In this document: positions 10,763 through 22,135 of the stretch, in pieces
Position numbering within the stretch: the first letter of the stretch is position 1
Layout: each line of letters starts with the position of its first letter
DNA from: Kuschelorhynchus macadamiae
Taxonomy: Eukaryota; Arthropoda; Insecta; Coleoptera; Curculionidae
Reading direction: 5' to 3'
NCBI GenBank assembly: GCA_030620095.1
Contig: JAUTXW010002146.1
Coordinates: 124,001-188,000 of the forward strand
DNA: 64,000 bases
Position numbers and translations under genes: made by a program
Notes under the pieces: model-generated
What the model was told of the DNA's origin: nothing
Seen by the model: the letters and a program-made list of their open reading frames with translations, nothing else
Databases searched by the model: none

Positions 10763-12108
10763 AGACAGCTGAATTTACGGTTAAATTTGTCAACGAATAA
10801 CTTTTTCATTTTTCAACCGATTTTAATGATTTTTTTCGCCATATTTTAGGCAAATTATTAGGGTTAATCTCGCGTTTGCGTACTTTTAAGAACATGTTCT
10901 CTTATGCCATGATATACTAGGAGAAACAAAATGTTGTTTTTATGCACTAATTTCAAAACACCCTGTATAATAATTGGGCAGTGGAATTATGTCGCACTAT
11001 ATTTTAAAAATAAGGCCCTTTCATTCTTGACTTTTTGCTTTTTGATTCATTTGACTATATATTTTTTTTTCAGAAGATATATATATTTTTAAATAAAACT
11101 CTGAGAATATAACAGTATTTTTAAATTAAAACATTAATCAAGGAAAAAAGACAACAGTTTATTTGAATTGTAAAAAACCTAATGATAAAAATGTATTGAC
11201 CTGCCGAAAGGCGAGTGTTCTCTCCTCGAGCCTCAATCACAGCCTCTAATCGCCGGGGCATACTGCGAATGAGGTTGGCAATAACGTCTTGGTCTAGTCA
11301 CCGCCATTCTTCCTGTATTGCAAGTCGTAGTGCACCTTTTGTTTCTGGAACGTTTGCCTACAATCTGATACGTTTCTTCAAGATGTCCCATATGTGTTCA
11401 ATCGGATTAAGGTCCGGAGTTTTTGGAAGCCAATCCAATCGAAGGATTCCCACTTCGTCCAAGTACTCCGTGACAATATCAGCAATATGAAGAATTACGT
11501 TGTCTTGCATAAAAATGAAGTCTGAGCCTATAAACTGTGCATATCTACAACGTAATTTTGTAAACATTCCGTAGTGTACCTTGGAGCAGTAATAGATCCT
11601 CTTTCTAAATTACTAAATCAGTACGACCTCGTAAAGATATGCCTCCCCAGATCATGACACCACCCCCTCCAAAAGGTGTTATTTGAGCAAAACAGGCTTT
11701 TGACTCATCGGAGAACAACACCTTTTCCCACTGCTCTATGGTCCAGTCAAGATATTGTCTGGCAAAATCGAGACTTAGCTGTCCATGACGTGCTAATAGA
11801 TTTGGACTTGTAGCTGGTCTACGACTTGATAAACTACGTCCCTTTAATCGTCTGCGAACTGTCCGCAACTCTTTGATCATTTCTCAGCCGCTGTGCCACA
11901 ACATTTGAAGTTACACGACGATCTCGTAAGACAGTAACATTTATAAAAGGATCTTTCATCTCACTTGTACATTGCTTTAGACCAGAGTCAGGTCTTCTAT
12001 TGTAAGAGCCGGTTTCATTAAACCATCTAAGGGCATCACTGACCAGTAATCATTAAAATCGGTGGAAATAGTTAATCGATGTCAAATTTAACTGTAAATT
12101 CAGCTGTC
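10763..12108 (-). mobile_element. Tc1-like transposon relic with TIRs
   Basis: Terminal inverted repeats of about 65-70 bp frame a 1.35-kb unit. The left end has CAGACAGCTGAATTTACGGT and the right end, read inwards, CGGACAGCTGAATTTACAGT; both arms finish in ACCGATTTTAATGAT. Size, TIR length and the enclosed transposase relic fit Tc1. A TA duplication could not be fixed because the outermost bases are AT-rich and diverged. Confidence 0.8.
11215..12040 (-). pseudogene. Tc1-like transposase, frameshifted
   Basis: Reading right to left: ALRWFNETGSYNRRPDSG (linker between the DNA-binding domains), LRTVRRRLKGRSLSSRRPA, then the catalytic core. FSDES carries the first Asp, MQDN the second, and PDLNPIEHIW the Glu. 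MIWGGIS between them is a Tc1 landmark. The pieces sit in at least three frames (breaks near 11880 and 11600), so no intact enzyme is made. The C-terminus reads SMPRRLEAVIEARGE and ends near 11215. It is likely inactive although the catalytic triad residues remain visible. Confidence 0.85.
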
Positions 12109-12120
12109 CGGAATTTATTG

Positions 12121-12469
12121 TCCAGGAGTGTATTTCAGAAGCATTTCGTTTGATTAGGAAACACTTAAACATACAAAATTATCTAAAAAAACAAGCGGTG
12201 AAACCTGTCAAATTTATTTTATCTCTTTGTATAACATAAAACGTTTTTTCCTCTATATAGGGTGGTCATATTTTTTATTTCCATTAGGTTTAGCTTTTTT
12301 AAAACGTCCACTTTTCTTTACAAAAAATACATGAAAATTGTTTAGCCAACACTGCGTGGCTTCTTCAGACGATAGATCTTATATCTGATAGTTTTGAATG
12401 TTCACTTCGAGCGTTGCTGACTACTGTATAATAAGAAATATAAAAACTAATAAATTATATTTCTTTTAG
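12121..12469. other. intronic sequence before CGRRF1-like exon; no gene
   Basis: Around 12345-12380 the text CACTGCGTGGCTTCTTCAG resembles tails of retroelements, but nothing longer supports it. The last bases form the pyrimidine-rich acceptor TTTCTTTTAG at 12460-12469. Confidence 0.4.
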
Positions 12470-12672
12470 CAATTGTATCTGGCAACTGGAAATTCTGGAA
12501 ACTATGAGACTCAGATACCGTTGGCGGTGGCTGAGCCAGTGGAGGGAGGGCCCAGTTCGGTGGGCTCGTTTTGTTCGAACAATGAGGACTCGACTTTCTG
12601 GAACAGTTCCGGGGAACAGCTCTGTGTAGTGTGCCAGACTTATCCATTGTCAAGAGCTCTTTTACCTTGCAG
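12470..12672 (+). CDS. CGRRF1: CGRRF1-like gene, penultimate exon (RING part 1)
   Basis: Internal exon of a host gene encoding a RING-type E3 ubiquitin-ligase-like protein. It starts after an acceptor (TTTTAG) in phase 0 and ends at CTTGCAG before GTAAGC; 203 nt leaves phase 2, which the next exon completes. The start QLYLATGNSG resembles the YLLLAQGQF stretch before the RING in human CGRRF1 as I recall it. A low-complexity linker follows, then LCVVCQTYPLSRALLPC, the first zinc-binding half of the C3HC4 finger. The exon is visibly GC-richer than its surroundings, as expected for host coding DNA. CGRRF1 is known as an ER-associated growth-regulatory RING protein. Upstream exons were not found in this window and probably lie to the left. 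Confidence 0.87.
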
Positions 12673-12704
12673 GTAAGCATTTTCGTACTGAAGGAGGTCA
12701 ATTT

Positions 12705-13067
12705 TTGCCTTGTTTTAAAACTGAACATTCATATCTATTAAGTTGTTTTATTTTTGAGATACAGGATATCATTAAAAAAACTGCTTTTTCTATATATAAA
12801 TTAAACTTTAAGGGTAATATTAAATTGTTTGTTAATGATACTACGATTATATATTTTGACAGAACTACTTCAGAAATTTACAAGCAAATTAATTATGACT
12901 TTAATCTATTATTATCATGGCTACAATCACATACATTTTCAAAAATCAAAAATGTTTATAAGTATATAAGTCGCATGTTATTACGTTTTTGTATGTTCTC
13001 GAAAGTTGTGAAAAGAATAAATAGTCGGTTGAATATAGATATTTGGTTTGAAAGGTTCTTCGATTAA
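12705..13067 (+). pseudogene. LINE reverse-transcriptase fragment (Jockey/CR1-like)
   Basis: An open stretch inside the CGRRF1 intron, only 32 bp after the exon donor. It resembles the RT motif region of Jockey/CR1-type LINEs: FKGNIKLFVNDTTIIYFDRT corresponds to the F/YADDT catalytic box, here VNDT with the first Asp replaced by Asn, followed by an INYDFNLLLSWLQSHTFS helix. It lacks a proper N-terminus and decays after about residue 85. Same strand as the host gene. The altered catalytic residue marks it as dead. Confidence 0.6.
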
Positions 13068-14887
13068 ATTACGATTGTCCCCCCGCCCCAGGTTGTTTAA
13101 CAAGGAAAAGCAAAAATTACATATTTCTTTTTAAATCGTCATATAAAGTATGCAAGTTATCTTTTATTTCCATGCCTAAAATATCTTTTTATGAAAAGTA
13201 TGAAAAAATAAAATCTTTAAATAGAATAGTATGAGGAGGTCACAATCAACTACTAATAATATTTATTTAGTTCATTGGCGGGTTATTATTTATGGTTTGC
13301 CGCTATTGAAAGGTAGACTTTATTTATAACGGTACGTCGGGAAAGAGCTTCTATGGGTCGATCGTAGAGGATAAATGTGCGCTTCTTTTAGTAAAAACGT
13401 AATTTCGTTGGGGCTTATAATAAGCCGACAGTGGCGTCCGATAAAGGCACTCTTTTAGAAACCCCGTTAATTCAAAATACATGTCGCTATGGTTAATTTT
13501 TCGAGGCGGGGCATTTTTTTTCTGATTTCTCGTCGAAAAATCTCGGACAAGTTCATTAACGGGCAATATCGGAGCACGGGATGTCACTTAAATAAAATAA
13601 AAAAGGTGTAAAAATGATCTAACTTTGAAGGCATTTTGCGGAGTTGAAACCCGGACTACTTTCTCAAAGTAAAAAGGGGATTCGATGGAAAACACAAAGG
13701 AGATTTAAAAATCAATATAGGATGCCTGTACCTCAAATCACAAGAAAGTGGTCGAAATGCAGAAAAACTAAAAATAACTCTGGTTTCCGACTTTTTCAAT
13801 TTTCCCATTATTCATTATTTTGTTTCGAGAGGAGTAACGAGGGGCGGAATTTCTTTATGGGATCCCAAATTTCCCCCAAGGGAGTCTAAAAACCACATCA
13901 CTGAAATTACTCTCCCATTTTTAGAGAGCGAGCCATTTAGAAATGGATTTGCAATGTTCTGTCCATATATTTCGCTATGGTTTTATGTTTGGCTTTGTAG
14001 TAGCACATGAACGGTTTATCATAGGTAAATCAAGTAAGCACACGAAGAAAAGTATATACTTACTGCTGTAAAAATTAACTGGATTGGTGTTGAGGGTGAA
14101 TTTTGAGAAATTTTTGAATAGCGTGCACGAATTCTGGTTCCCATTCCTTGGCCCTTCGTAAGATCATATTGGAATAAGAACGATTAAATATATCAAAAAA
14201 TCTATCTTTGTTCTGCCAGACATAGATTTACATTTTTTTATTTCCAATAAAAATGCGTATAATTTCCATTTAATAAAAAACTGAAACATTTTTCAAGGTG
14301 ACGTTGAACGCCCATGTCAGATTAAACAGTTTGACAGGGACGCGATGTTTTTAACTCGAAATGCCTCAGAAATTCTTAAATATCTCTTTGAGGGTTAGTG
14401 AGAATGGATAGACATACCGAAAAGTAGAAAAATAGCAAGTATTTCATCAGGATTCAACAGCATATTTAATTTAATTTTTTGCATTAAGTACTGGGTATAT
14501 CTGAAACTATTGTCGGCTGTTATGCTTCTACCCAGCTATAATCATCATCATCAGTGATCACTAAGGGTTTCGGATGTTTTGCGTAGGGTATATAATAGCA
14601 ATTAATATTTAATATTTATACTAGGAAGATCAGAAACTAAATATTTTGATCAGAGCGTATGTGTTACACTTGGATAATAAGTATAGAGTGGCTTTTAATT
14701 GTTTCAAGACCTTCTGAATTGAGAACTGTAAATTTAAATTTTGGACGGTTAAAAACATATAGATTTGAGTTCGCTATTGAGACCATTAACTTTTATTATT
14801 ACTTTTACTTTCTCATATAATAGCCCATATAAAAATTCATATTTTGGGAAGGCACCTGATAACAATCAAATTAAAAACATATATTAT
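13068..14887. other. CGRRF1 intron, no gene or clear element
   Basis: Mostly AT-rich. A slightly GC-richer part at 13330-13600 has a 78-codon frame on the - strand without recognisable domain or splice context. No TIRs or tails were identified. Confidence 0.4.
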
Positions 14888-14917
14888 GTATATATATATA
14901 TATACATATATATATAC

Positions 14918-14974
<57 letters not shown>
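14888..14974. repeat. (TA)n with TACA interruptions
   Basis: Simple TA repeat interrupted three times by CATATATATA, 87 bp, within the CGRRF1 intron. Confidence 0.95.
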
Positions 14975-14976
<2 letters not shown>

Positions 14977-15344
14977 CCATTTAGATAAAAATTTCAAATT
15001 TTGGGATTAAGGTAAGGTCAAGGGGTACTTCTTTTTTGAAATATTTTCAACTTCCGGTTTAACCGGAAGTTGGTATCAACTTGCTTATTTTAAAAGGAAC
15101 ACTCTGTATTTTATGAAATTTTTGGATTCTACGGAGAATTTTAATGCTATTTTATGTAGCATGTCCTATACCTAGGTTCAAGCGTTCTTAAGATATTTGA
15201 CCTTGAACCGAAAATGAGCCTTCGGGGTACGAAATTTTAAAATCTCATATTTTTGTAAGTTTTGAAGATATAATCTTCATATTTTGCAGACGATCGGTAA
15301 ATAATCTTAGGTTTCTATTTTTTAACTGAATATGTCTATTTTTA
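14975..15344. other. intronic spacer with short palindrome
   Basis: Contains CTTCCGGTTTAACCGGAAG at about 15052-15070, a near-perfect palindrome, in otherwise undistinguished AT-rich DNA. No gene. Confidence 0.5.
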
Positions 15345-15676
15345 TACAGGGTGTCCTAAATTCAGCGGCAAACATTCACATTTTCAAAGCCGCTAAAGTC
15401 CGTTTTTTTAAATGGGACACCCTATAACTTTATGCACTATCAAATGTAGAATTTAATTGTCTATCGAACTGTATTAAGGTTCCCTATACCTATTCGTAAT
15501 CATTTTCGAGATAATTGGGTTTTATAAAAATTATCGTATGTATTTGCTTAAATATTTACATGTTCCAATGGTGAGCCATGGAAAAACAATTGAGATCCAA
15601 TATCCAATATGACAGATGATTAGTATGCGTTATTTATCGAAAGCTGTCAGTGATAAACTAAATCTTTTAAATCGAA

Positions 15677-16735
15677 ATGGAAGAATACTCAAACGCTGAT
15701 ATTCTCAATCTATTTTATATTCATGGAGAATGTTATAAAATTTTGGAGAGAACGTGTCGTGTGTTTAATGAATGCCACCCTAATTTGCCGCCCATGAACA
15801 AGTCAAAATTCAAGAGGATTGAAACGACCTTTTTGCGTTTTGGCAAGGTTAAAGTTACAAAAAATGTTCGGAAACCAGTGAGAAATGCCGAGGATAACGT
15901 AATAAACACATTAGCTTATTTCCACGCAAACCCGCAAAGTTCAATACCGTCTGCAGAAAACGATTTGGAAATTTCTTCTTCATCTGTCCAAAGAATCTTG
16001 AGCGAACATCATATGCACCCTTATTCCTTCCAAAACGTGCAAGCCTTGAGACCTGGTGATGACGTCCGACGAGTAGAATTTTTCGAATTCATGTTTTTGA
16101 AAATTCAAGAGGACACTCAATTCCTTTCAAAAATATTTTGGACCGATGAAGCGAAATTTACTAGAGAAGTAATAACAAATAGAAGAAACGAACATTTCTG
16201 GGTAGTAGAAAATCCGCACGCTTTACGCGAAACGCGTTCTCAAGAGAGGTTTAGCTTCAATGTTTTCGGTATAGTATTAAATGATCAGGTGCGGTACTGT
16301 ATTTATGAAGACAATTTAAACAGTGAGTATTTGGAAATTCTACGAGGGACGGTTTCTGAATTTATAGAAGAAATTCCTATTGGTGGGCTGCAAAAGTATT
16401 GGTATCAATTAGATGGGGCACCAGCACATAATTCCGCTGCACTTTATCTCCAATTATCTCGAATTTTTGAAGATCGCTGGATTGGTCCCAATGGCCCCTG
16501 GAGATGGCCCCCGCGATCGCCTGATTTAACACCCCTAGACTTTTATTTATGGGGATTTATCAAATGTAAAGTCTATGCTTCCCTAGTAAATAACCAACAA
16601 GATTTACTGGACAGGATACGAACAGCTTTTGCCGAATTAGAAAACGGACAAATTCAACGGGCCACAGCAACTGTACAAAGAAGAATTGAAATGTGTCTTC
16701 AAACGAACGGACAGCATATAGAACATTTGTTATAA
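15677..16735 (+). CDS. DD41D mariner-like transposase, intact
   Basis: A 352-residue transposase of the IS630/Tc1/mariner superfamily. Residues 1-110 form the helix-turn-helix DNA-binding half. The catalytic core has D157 (FWTDEAKF), D246 (QLDGAPAHN) and D288 (SPDLTPLDFYLW). There are 41 residues between the second and third Asp, the DD41D arrangement. The length is normal for the superfamily and there are no internal stops. The ATG follows ATCGAA and is the first Met. It lies in the intron of the CGRRF1-like gene on the same strand. All three catalytic residues are present, so it may be functional or recently so, though the flanking arms are diverged. Confidence 0.9.
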   Translation: MEEYSNADILNLFYIHGECYKILERTCRVFNECHPNLPPMNKSKFKRIETTFLRFGKVKVTKNVRKPVRNAEDNVINTLAYFHANPQSSIPSAENDLEISSSSVQRILSEHHMHPYSFQNVQALRPGDDVRRVEFFEFMFLKIQEDTQFLSKIFWTDEAKFTREVITNRRNEHFWVVENPHALRETRSQERFSFNVFGIVLNDQVRYCIYEDNLNSEYLEILRGTVSEFIEEIPIGGLQKYWYQLDGAPAHNSAALYLQLSRIFEDRWIGPNGPWRWPPRSPDLTPLDFYLWGFIKCKVYASLVNNQQDLLDRIRTAFAELENGQIQRATATVQRRIEMCLQTNGQHIEHLL

Positions 16736-16899
16736 TTCAATTTTATTATTTTATTTATTTATTGTTGATTGTTAGATTGCTATAATTTTTAAGTTCACTA
16801 AAACAAGTTTAGAACAGTCTCGAACTTAGTAGATATGGTTAAAAATAATGTAAACAATTTATTACATTTTTTATAACTTTAACTTTTCCGAAACGAAAA

Positions 16900-17132
16900 A
16901 ATTTCGTTTTAATCCTCTTCAATTTTCTCTTGTTCATTGGCGATAAATGAGGATGTTTTTCATTAAAAACGTGGCACGTTCTCTCCAATATTTTGAACAT
17001 TCTCCGCGAATATAAAATAAATTGAGAATATCAGCTTTTGAGTGTCATTTCCATGGCTTACTACGGGAAGGTGTAAACATTTAGCAAATACATATGATAG
17101 TTTAATAAAAACCTGATTATTTCGAAAATGGT
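16900..17132 (-). pseudogene. inverted partial copy of the DD41D transposase 5' end
   Basis: Read on the - strand this gives ADILNLFYI, then GEC and ERAT-like pieces, equivalent to residues 7-30 of the intact transposase, preceded by the same leader with GCCATGG. It is about 75-80% similar by eye and frame-broken. It forms the inner part of the right-hand inverted arm. Confidence 0.75.
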
Positions 17133-17261
17133 TACTCAAAAATTAAATATTACTAAGAAAAATACTCGATAATCAATTATTTACTTTTATCAAGTGTGCC
17201 ATGAATAGCCATTTCAAAAAACCGTTTTTTGAGTTGAATAAAAACATTTCATTAACTAAAA

Positions 17262-17497
<236 letters not shown>

Positions 17498-17548
17498 TAC
17501 TTTATTGATATATTTTGCTTGATACTAATACAAATTATTATTCAACAG

Positions 17549-17783
17549 ACATACTTGCATCTGCGCAAGCTGCTTCAACAAGCTGGAACGGTGCCCGATG
17601 TGTCGCGGCCCTATCAAGAGCTATTTCTGCATCCGAGGCGAGGAGTATCTGGACACGAAAGAGAGCGGAACAGGCGTCGGTACCAGTCCAAAAAACGAAG
17701 AACGACCACCGGCTAGACGTCGGTGGTTCAACGGTATCAATTGGGACGATCGGTTGATCGATTTCCTGGGATTCTCGCGGTAA
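17549..17783 (+). CDS. CGRRF1: CGRRF1-like gene, terminal exon (RING part 2)
   Basis: Completes the RING finger. The acceptor TTCAACAG precedes the exon; its first base completes the Arg codon begun at 12671-12672. It then reads HTCICASCFNKLERCPMCRG, supplying the His and remaining Cys ligands of the C3HC4 finger. After the finger comes a 50-residue tail, SYFCIRGEEYLDTKESG to DRLIDFLGFSR, ending TAA at 17781-17783. The tail contains a basic PPARRRWFNG segment and does not resemble the human C-terminus I remember, so it may be lineage-specific. Phase and sequence join cleanly to the exon at 12470-12672 across a 4876-bp intron. GC content contrasts with both flanks. Confidence 0.87.
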
Positions 17784-17881
17784 AATGTACATAAACAAAA
17801 CTATTTATTGGTAAACCGAGAAGGGTTCGTTTTCTGTTTAAGAAGGGCACAAATTGTTTGTTTGAAGACCAGTTTGGTATG

Positions 17882-17954
<73 letters not shown>

Positions 17955-18204
17955 GATATGCTAAATACGCGATTGAAAAAAATCCTATATTAGATTCAGG
18001 ATTGAATTTTAGTTGAGAACTATATGTAGAGTTCTTGTTCCAGTCCAGTATGCGCTTTTTCTCAATTCGACAAGTATTGACTAAAGCAGTTTACTTTTTT
18101 TACTATTACAAATTTTGACTACGGTTAGATTTTAATCTCATAGACTAGTATTGAATTGTTCCTTCTTATAACCACTCTGTTGTGGATTTACTCATTTCTG
18201 AAAG
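17784..18204 (+). other. presumed CGRRF1-like 3' untranslated region
   Basis: Follows the stop codon and includes a (GA)n run at 17884-17952. No clear AATAAA was fixed as the poly(A) signal, so the end is not defined. Confidence 0.4.
17884..17952. repeat. (GA)n microsatellite
   Basis: 69 bp of perfect GA repeat, probably in the 3' untranslated region of the CGRRF1-like gene. Confidence 0.95.
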
Positions 18205-18490
18205 ATATCTTGATTTAGGTATATATTACAGTCATATTAATGCTCTAATGAACTGATGTAAAGCAAATATTCTCGAGTTAAATGTGGGAAAATGCTCCTG
18301 TATGACTTTCAGTCGTGCTAAAAATCAGATTAATTTTTTGTATAAATTGGGCATGTCGCGCTCACTAGAGTAACTATTATTAAAGATGTAGGTATACATT
18401 TGGATATCATTATCGTGCTTTATTTCACCTACTATTATCAGATTATCGTAGACAATCGTATGTTGGGATTGGTCATCAGTAAAGACTGGA
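18205..18490 (+). pseudogene. LINE reverse-transcriptase fragment
   Basis: Reads LNVGKCSCMTFSRAK, then VTIIKDVGIHLD after one stop, and NRMLGLVISKDWS in a later frame. This is the region after the RT catalytic box in Jockey/CR1-type LINEs (N..K...M.FSR, IKDLGV.LD, R.LGFI.R). Degraded; same strand and type as the fragment at 12705, and it ends at the TA repeat at 18506. Confidence 0.6.
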
Positions 18491-18503
18491 GTTTATGCAA
18501 TTT

Positions 18504-18505
<2 letters not shown>

Positions 18506-18540
<35 letters not shown>
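18506..18540. repeat. (TA)n abutting foldback A
   Basis: 35 bp of TA joined directly to the CAGGGTGTC terminus of the foldback element. Confidence 0.9.
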
Positions 18541-18543
<3 letters not shown>

Positions 18544-19335
18544 GGTGTCTATTTTAGGGTATACCACTACTGCTATCTCATAAACGGTAAGAGATACTAT
18601 GTTGGTTAAATTGGAGAAAAAGTGTCTTTTATGGAGGACGTTGATAATCCGTTTACAGATTTTTAATTTTTTTCTTTATTGCTGAAATACCGGGGTTTTT
18701 GCAAAAATTGCCCAATATTATTTTATTAAATATCTCAAAAAGTTGTACTTTAGAAAAAAGTCTTATACAATACTTACTTACTTTAATGTTCTCTACAAAA
18801 TAGCGCTTTCAGATTTTCAATTCAACGTTTCGTCTAACGGCCACTACCATCAATTTTTTTTTAAATACGGACCTGCATTTTTTATTTCATTTTCTTGAAT
18901 AACAATTTATAGTTAATACATCAACATACACCAAGAACATTTTTATCGACGGTTCGTACTGTTATATTCATCTTCATGTTTCCTTTTTCTAGTACGGCTC
19001 TGGATTTTCACTGAAAGAATGGGCTTCTTCATAAGTATATTTATTTAATAATGTGTATTTGGGAAAATACAATTAAATTTTTTTACGGCTCATCACAAAC
19101 GAAATTACATTTAAATACCTACTAATATTAAAATGGTTCAAGTTTTATTAATTAATATTAAATTAATTTTCGCAAAATCCCCGGTATTTCAGGAACAAAG
19201 AAAAAAATTAAAAATCTGTAACCGGATCAGTAACGTCCTCCATACAGGACACTTTTTCTCTAATTTAACCAACATCGTATCTCTTGCCTTTTAGGGGATA
19301 GCAATAGTGGTATGTCCTAAAATAGATACCCTGTA
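18539..19335. mobile_element. foldback element A, TACAGGGTGTC ends
   Basis: Inverted arms of roughly 190 bp: 18539-18735 (TACAGGGTGTCTATTTTAGG, later AGTGTC, GGAGGACGTT, AAATACCGGGG) against 19165-19335, which carries the complementary words ending ATAGATACCCTGTA. The centre of about 430 bp has no coding potential. Non-autonomous, probably mobilised by a Tc1/mariner-type enzyme (TA at the ends). Confidence 0.8.
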
Positions 19336-19348
19336 TAAATATGTACAT

Positions 19349-20383
19349 ACAGTGTGACCCATCTAAAAGCGGAACACCCTTATATCTCAGGAATGAACTA
19401 CCAGGTTAGTTTCAAATTTTGGTGATGTGTATGGATTTAAAATATAATTATTTTGACATCGCTCATTGCCGTGCGAGCCTAGAGGGGGAAAATGGTACGA
19501 TGTTTAAGAATAAGATCGATTCTTAAGGCCGTTTTATGTGCTGCAATTCTTTCTTGCAAGTTGCAATAGTCTTGAACAAAAGCATGCGCAGTGGCCACAC
19601 ATTTGTACCTTTTGTCAAACTGCGCATGCCTTTGTTCAAGACTATTGCATATTGCAAAGAATTGCAGCATGTAAAACGGCTTTAACTCAGCATCATCAAG
19701 AACCCCCTTATACCAAATGTCAACAAAAGAAGTCATTAGCCTTGGGAAATACGAGCTTTGAAAAAAATTTTTTTTTTATTTCAAAGGCAGAAATCTCTTA
19801 AGCGATTGTCTTTATCAAGAAGTACTATTTTACATTTTTTTATTATTTTAACGATCTTGGTTGAATTTTGGTAATAAAAAATTGCTTTAAGAAATTTTTT
19901 TAATTTTTATAATTTGAATGAAAATAATTAAGGAACACAATGCAGAGCTGAAGAACTCGAACATATTTTGAGTACGTTTTAGAATTATTTTGTTTTCTAA
20001 ATTCGATAAAGACGGTTAAAATATAAAATAGTGTTTTTGATAAAGGCACTGGTTTAAGAGATTTCTGCCTTTGAAATGAGAAAAAATGCATTTTTTGAAA
20101 GCTCGTATGTCTCAAAGCTAATGACTTATTTAACTTTACTTTAACTTTGTTGAAATTCGGTATAAGGGGGTTCTTGATGATGCTGAGTAAGAATCAAGAA
20201 TCAAAATTTCGTTAAAAAAATTGATAATATCTCCTAAAAATCGTATCGTTTCTCCCCTCTAGGCTCGCACGCCAATGAGAGATGTCTAATTTGAATGTGT
20301 CAAAATAGTCATATTTTAAATCCATACACATAGTTAATTCCTGAGATATTAGAGTATTAGAGTATTCCGCTTTTAAATGGGTC
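19349..20383. mobile_element. foldback element B with a MITE in one arm
   Basis: Long inverted arms: left 19349-19800 and right 20035-20383, both with TGACCCATYTAAAAGCGG at the outside, CTAGAGGGG/CCCCTCTAG and GGCTCGCAC in the middle, and AAGAACCCCCTTATACC inside. The left arm is interrupted by the palindromic TTAA MITE (19527-19681), the right arm is not. No coding region. The right end runs into (TA)n. Confidence 0.8.
19527..19681. mobile_element. palindromic TTAA MITE, copy 1
   Basis: A 155-bp near-palindrome (GGCCGTTTTATGTGCTGCAA ... TTGCAGCATGTAAAACGGCT) flanked by TTAA at 19523-19526 and 19682-19685. The opposite arm of foldback B shows the same region without it, giving a pre-insertion site with a single TTA(A). 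TTAA is the target of piggyBac and Kolobok enzymes. A second copy is at 46756-53493. Confidence 0.85.
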
Positions 20384-21604
<1,221 letters not shown>

Positions 21605-21849
21605 TATACGAGCCCAGTCGCATACGTATTGGTCCAAAGGAATTCGTAAGAGATATTTAGTTTTGTTACCTGGTACTTATTGTACATAACTTAAATTCAA
21701 CAAATACAACTACTTTTATTTGATAGTATGTGGTATTAACAATTAATCAACAATATTCCTTGTCTATATCACTAACAGTAATAATGATAAAAAAATATTT
21801 TTGTTAGGCTCGTCGCATATTAATTGGACCATAAAAATTTGAATAATTT

Positions 21850-22135
21850 GCCACTGTTACCACTGAGTACAGTTACCTTTTTGTTTTATAACTGCATCAA
21901 GTCTTGCTTGCATGCTGTCTACTAATGTTTTACAATATTTTGGTTGGAAGTTATCCCAGATTTCCTAAATTTTGTCCCTTAATTCGGGAATGGTGCGGAC
22001 GGGACTCATTCGTAGAGTTTTTTTTTGTTTGATGCCATAGTGTTTCGATAGGCGATAAGTCGGGGCTACTAGATGACCATTTTAAAACAGGAATATCTTA
22101 TCCGAATGTTATGGTTTTGGGGGTACGGCATGCTG
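21850..22135 (-). pseudogene. Tc3-like transposase, C-terminal part
   Basis: Read on the - strand: ACRTPKTITFG, stop, DIPVLKW, SSSSPDLSPIETLWHQTKK (third catalytic residue, Glu), then a C-terminal helix with MQARLDAVIKQKGN. It continues directly from the QQDGA end of the other half at 25137. One nonsense codon and diverged bases show that it is inactive. Confidence 0.85.

Larger units (their letters stand above)
15345..17245 (+). mobile_element. DD41D mariner-like element with long inverted arms
   Basis: An intact transposase gene is framed by extended, diverged inverted repeats. 15500-15580 matches the complement of 17053-17132 (shared words: CATTTTCG, ATATGTATTTGCT, GCCATGG). The similarity continues inward so that 16900-17050 is an inverted copy of the first 50 or so codons of the transposase. 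Outward, a weaker match links about 15398-15480 to 17135-17245. The left edge is put at TACAGGGTGTCC (15345). The right edge dissolves into the (TA)n at 17265, so the outer limit is approximate. Confidence 0.65.

Noticed and set aside
10462..10975. MITE bounded by TACAGGGTGTCC and ACACCCTGTATA
   Set aside because: It would contain only one end of the Tc1 relic, and the arms match over too short a length.
13351..13587. 78-codon - strand frame in a GC-richer patch
   Set aside because: No domain, splice context or similarity recognised; not enough to call a gene.
18539..20383. A and B as one larger composite element
   Set aside because: Each has its own complete pair of inverted ends.
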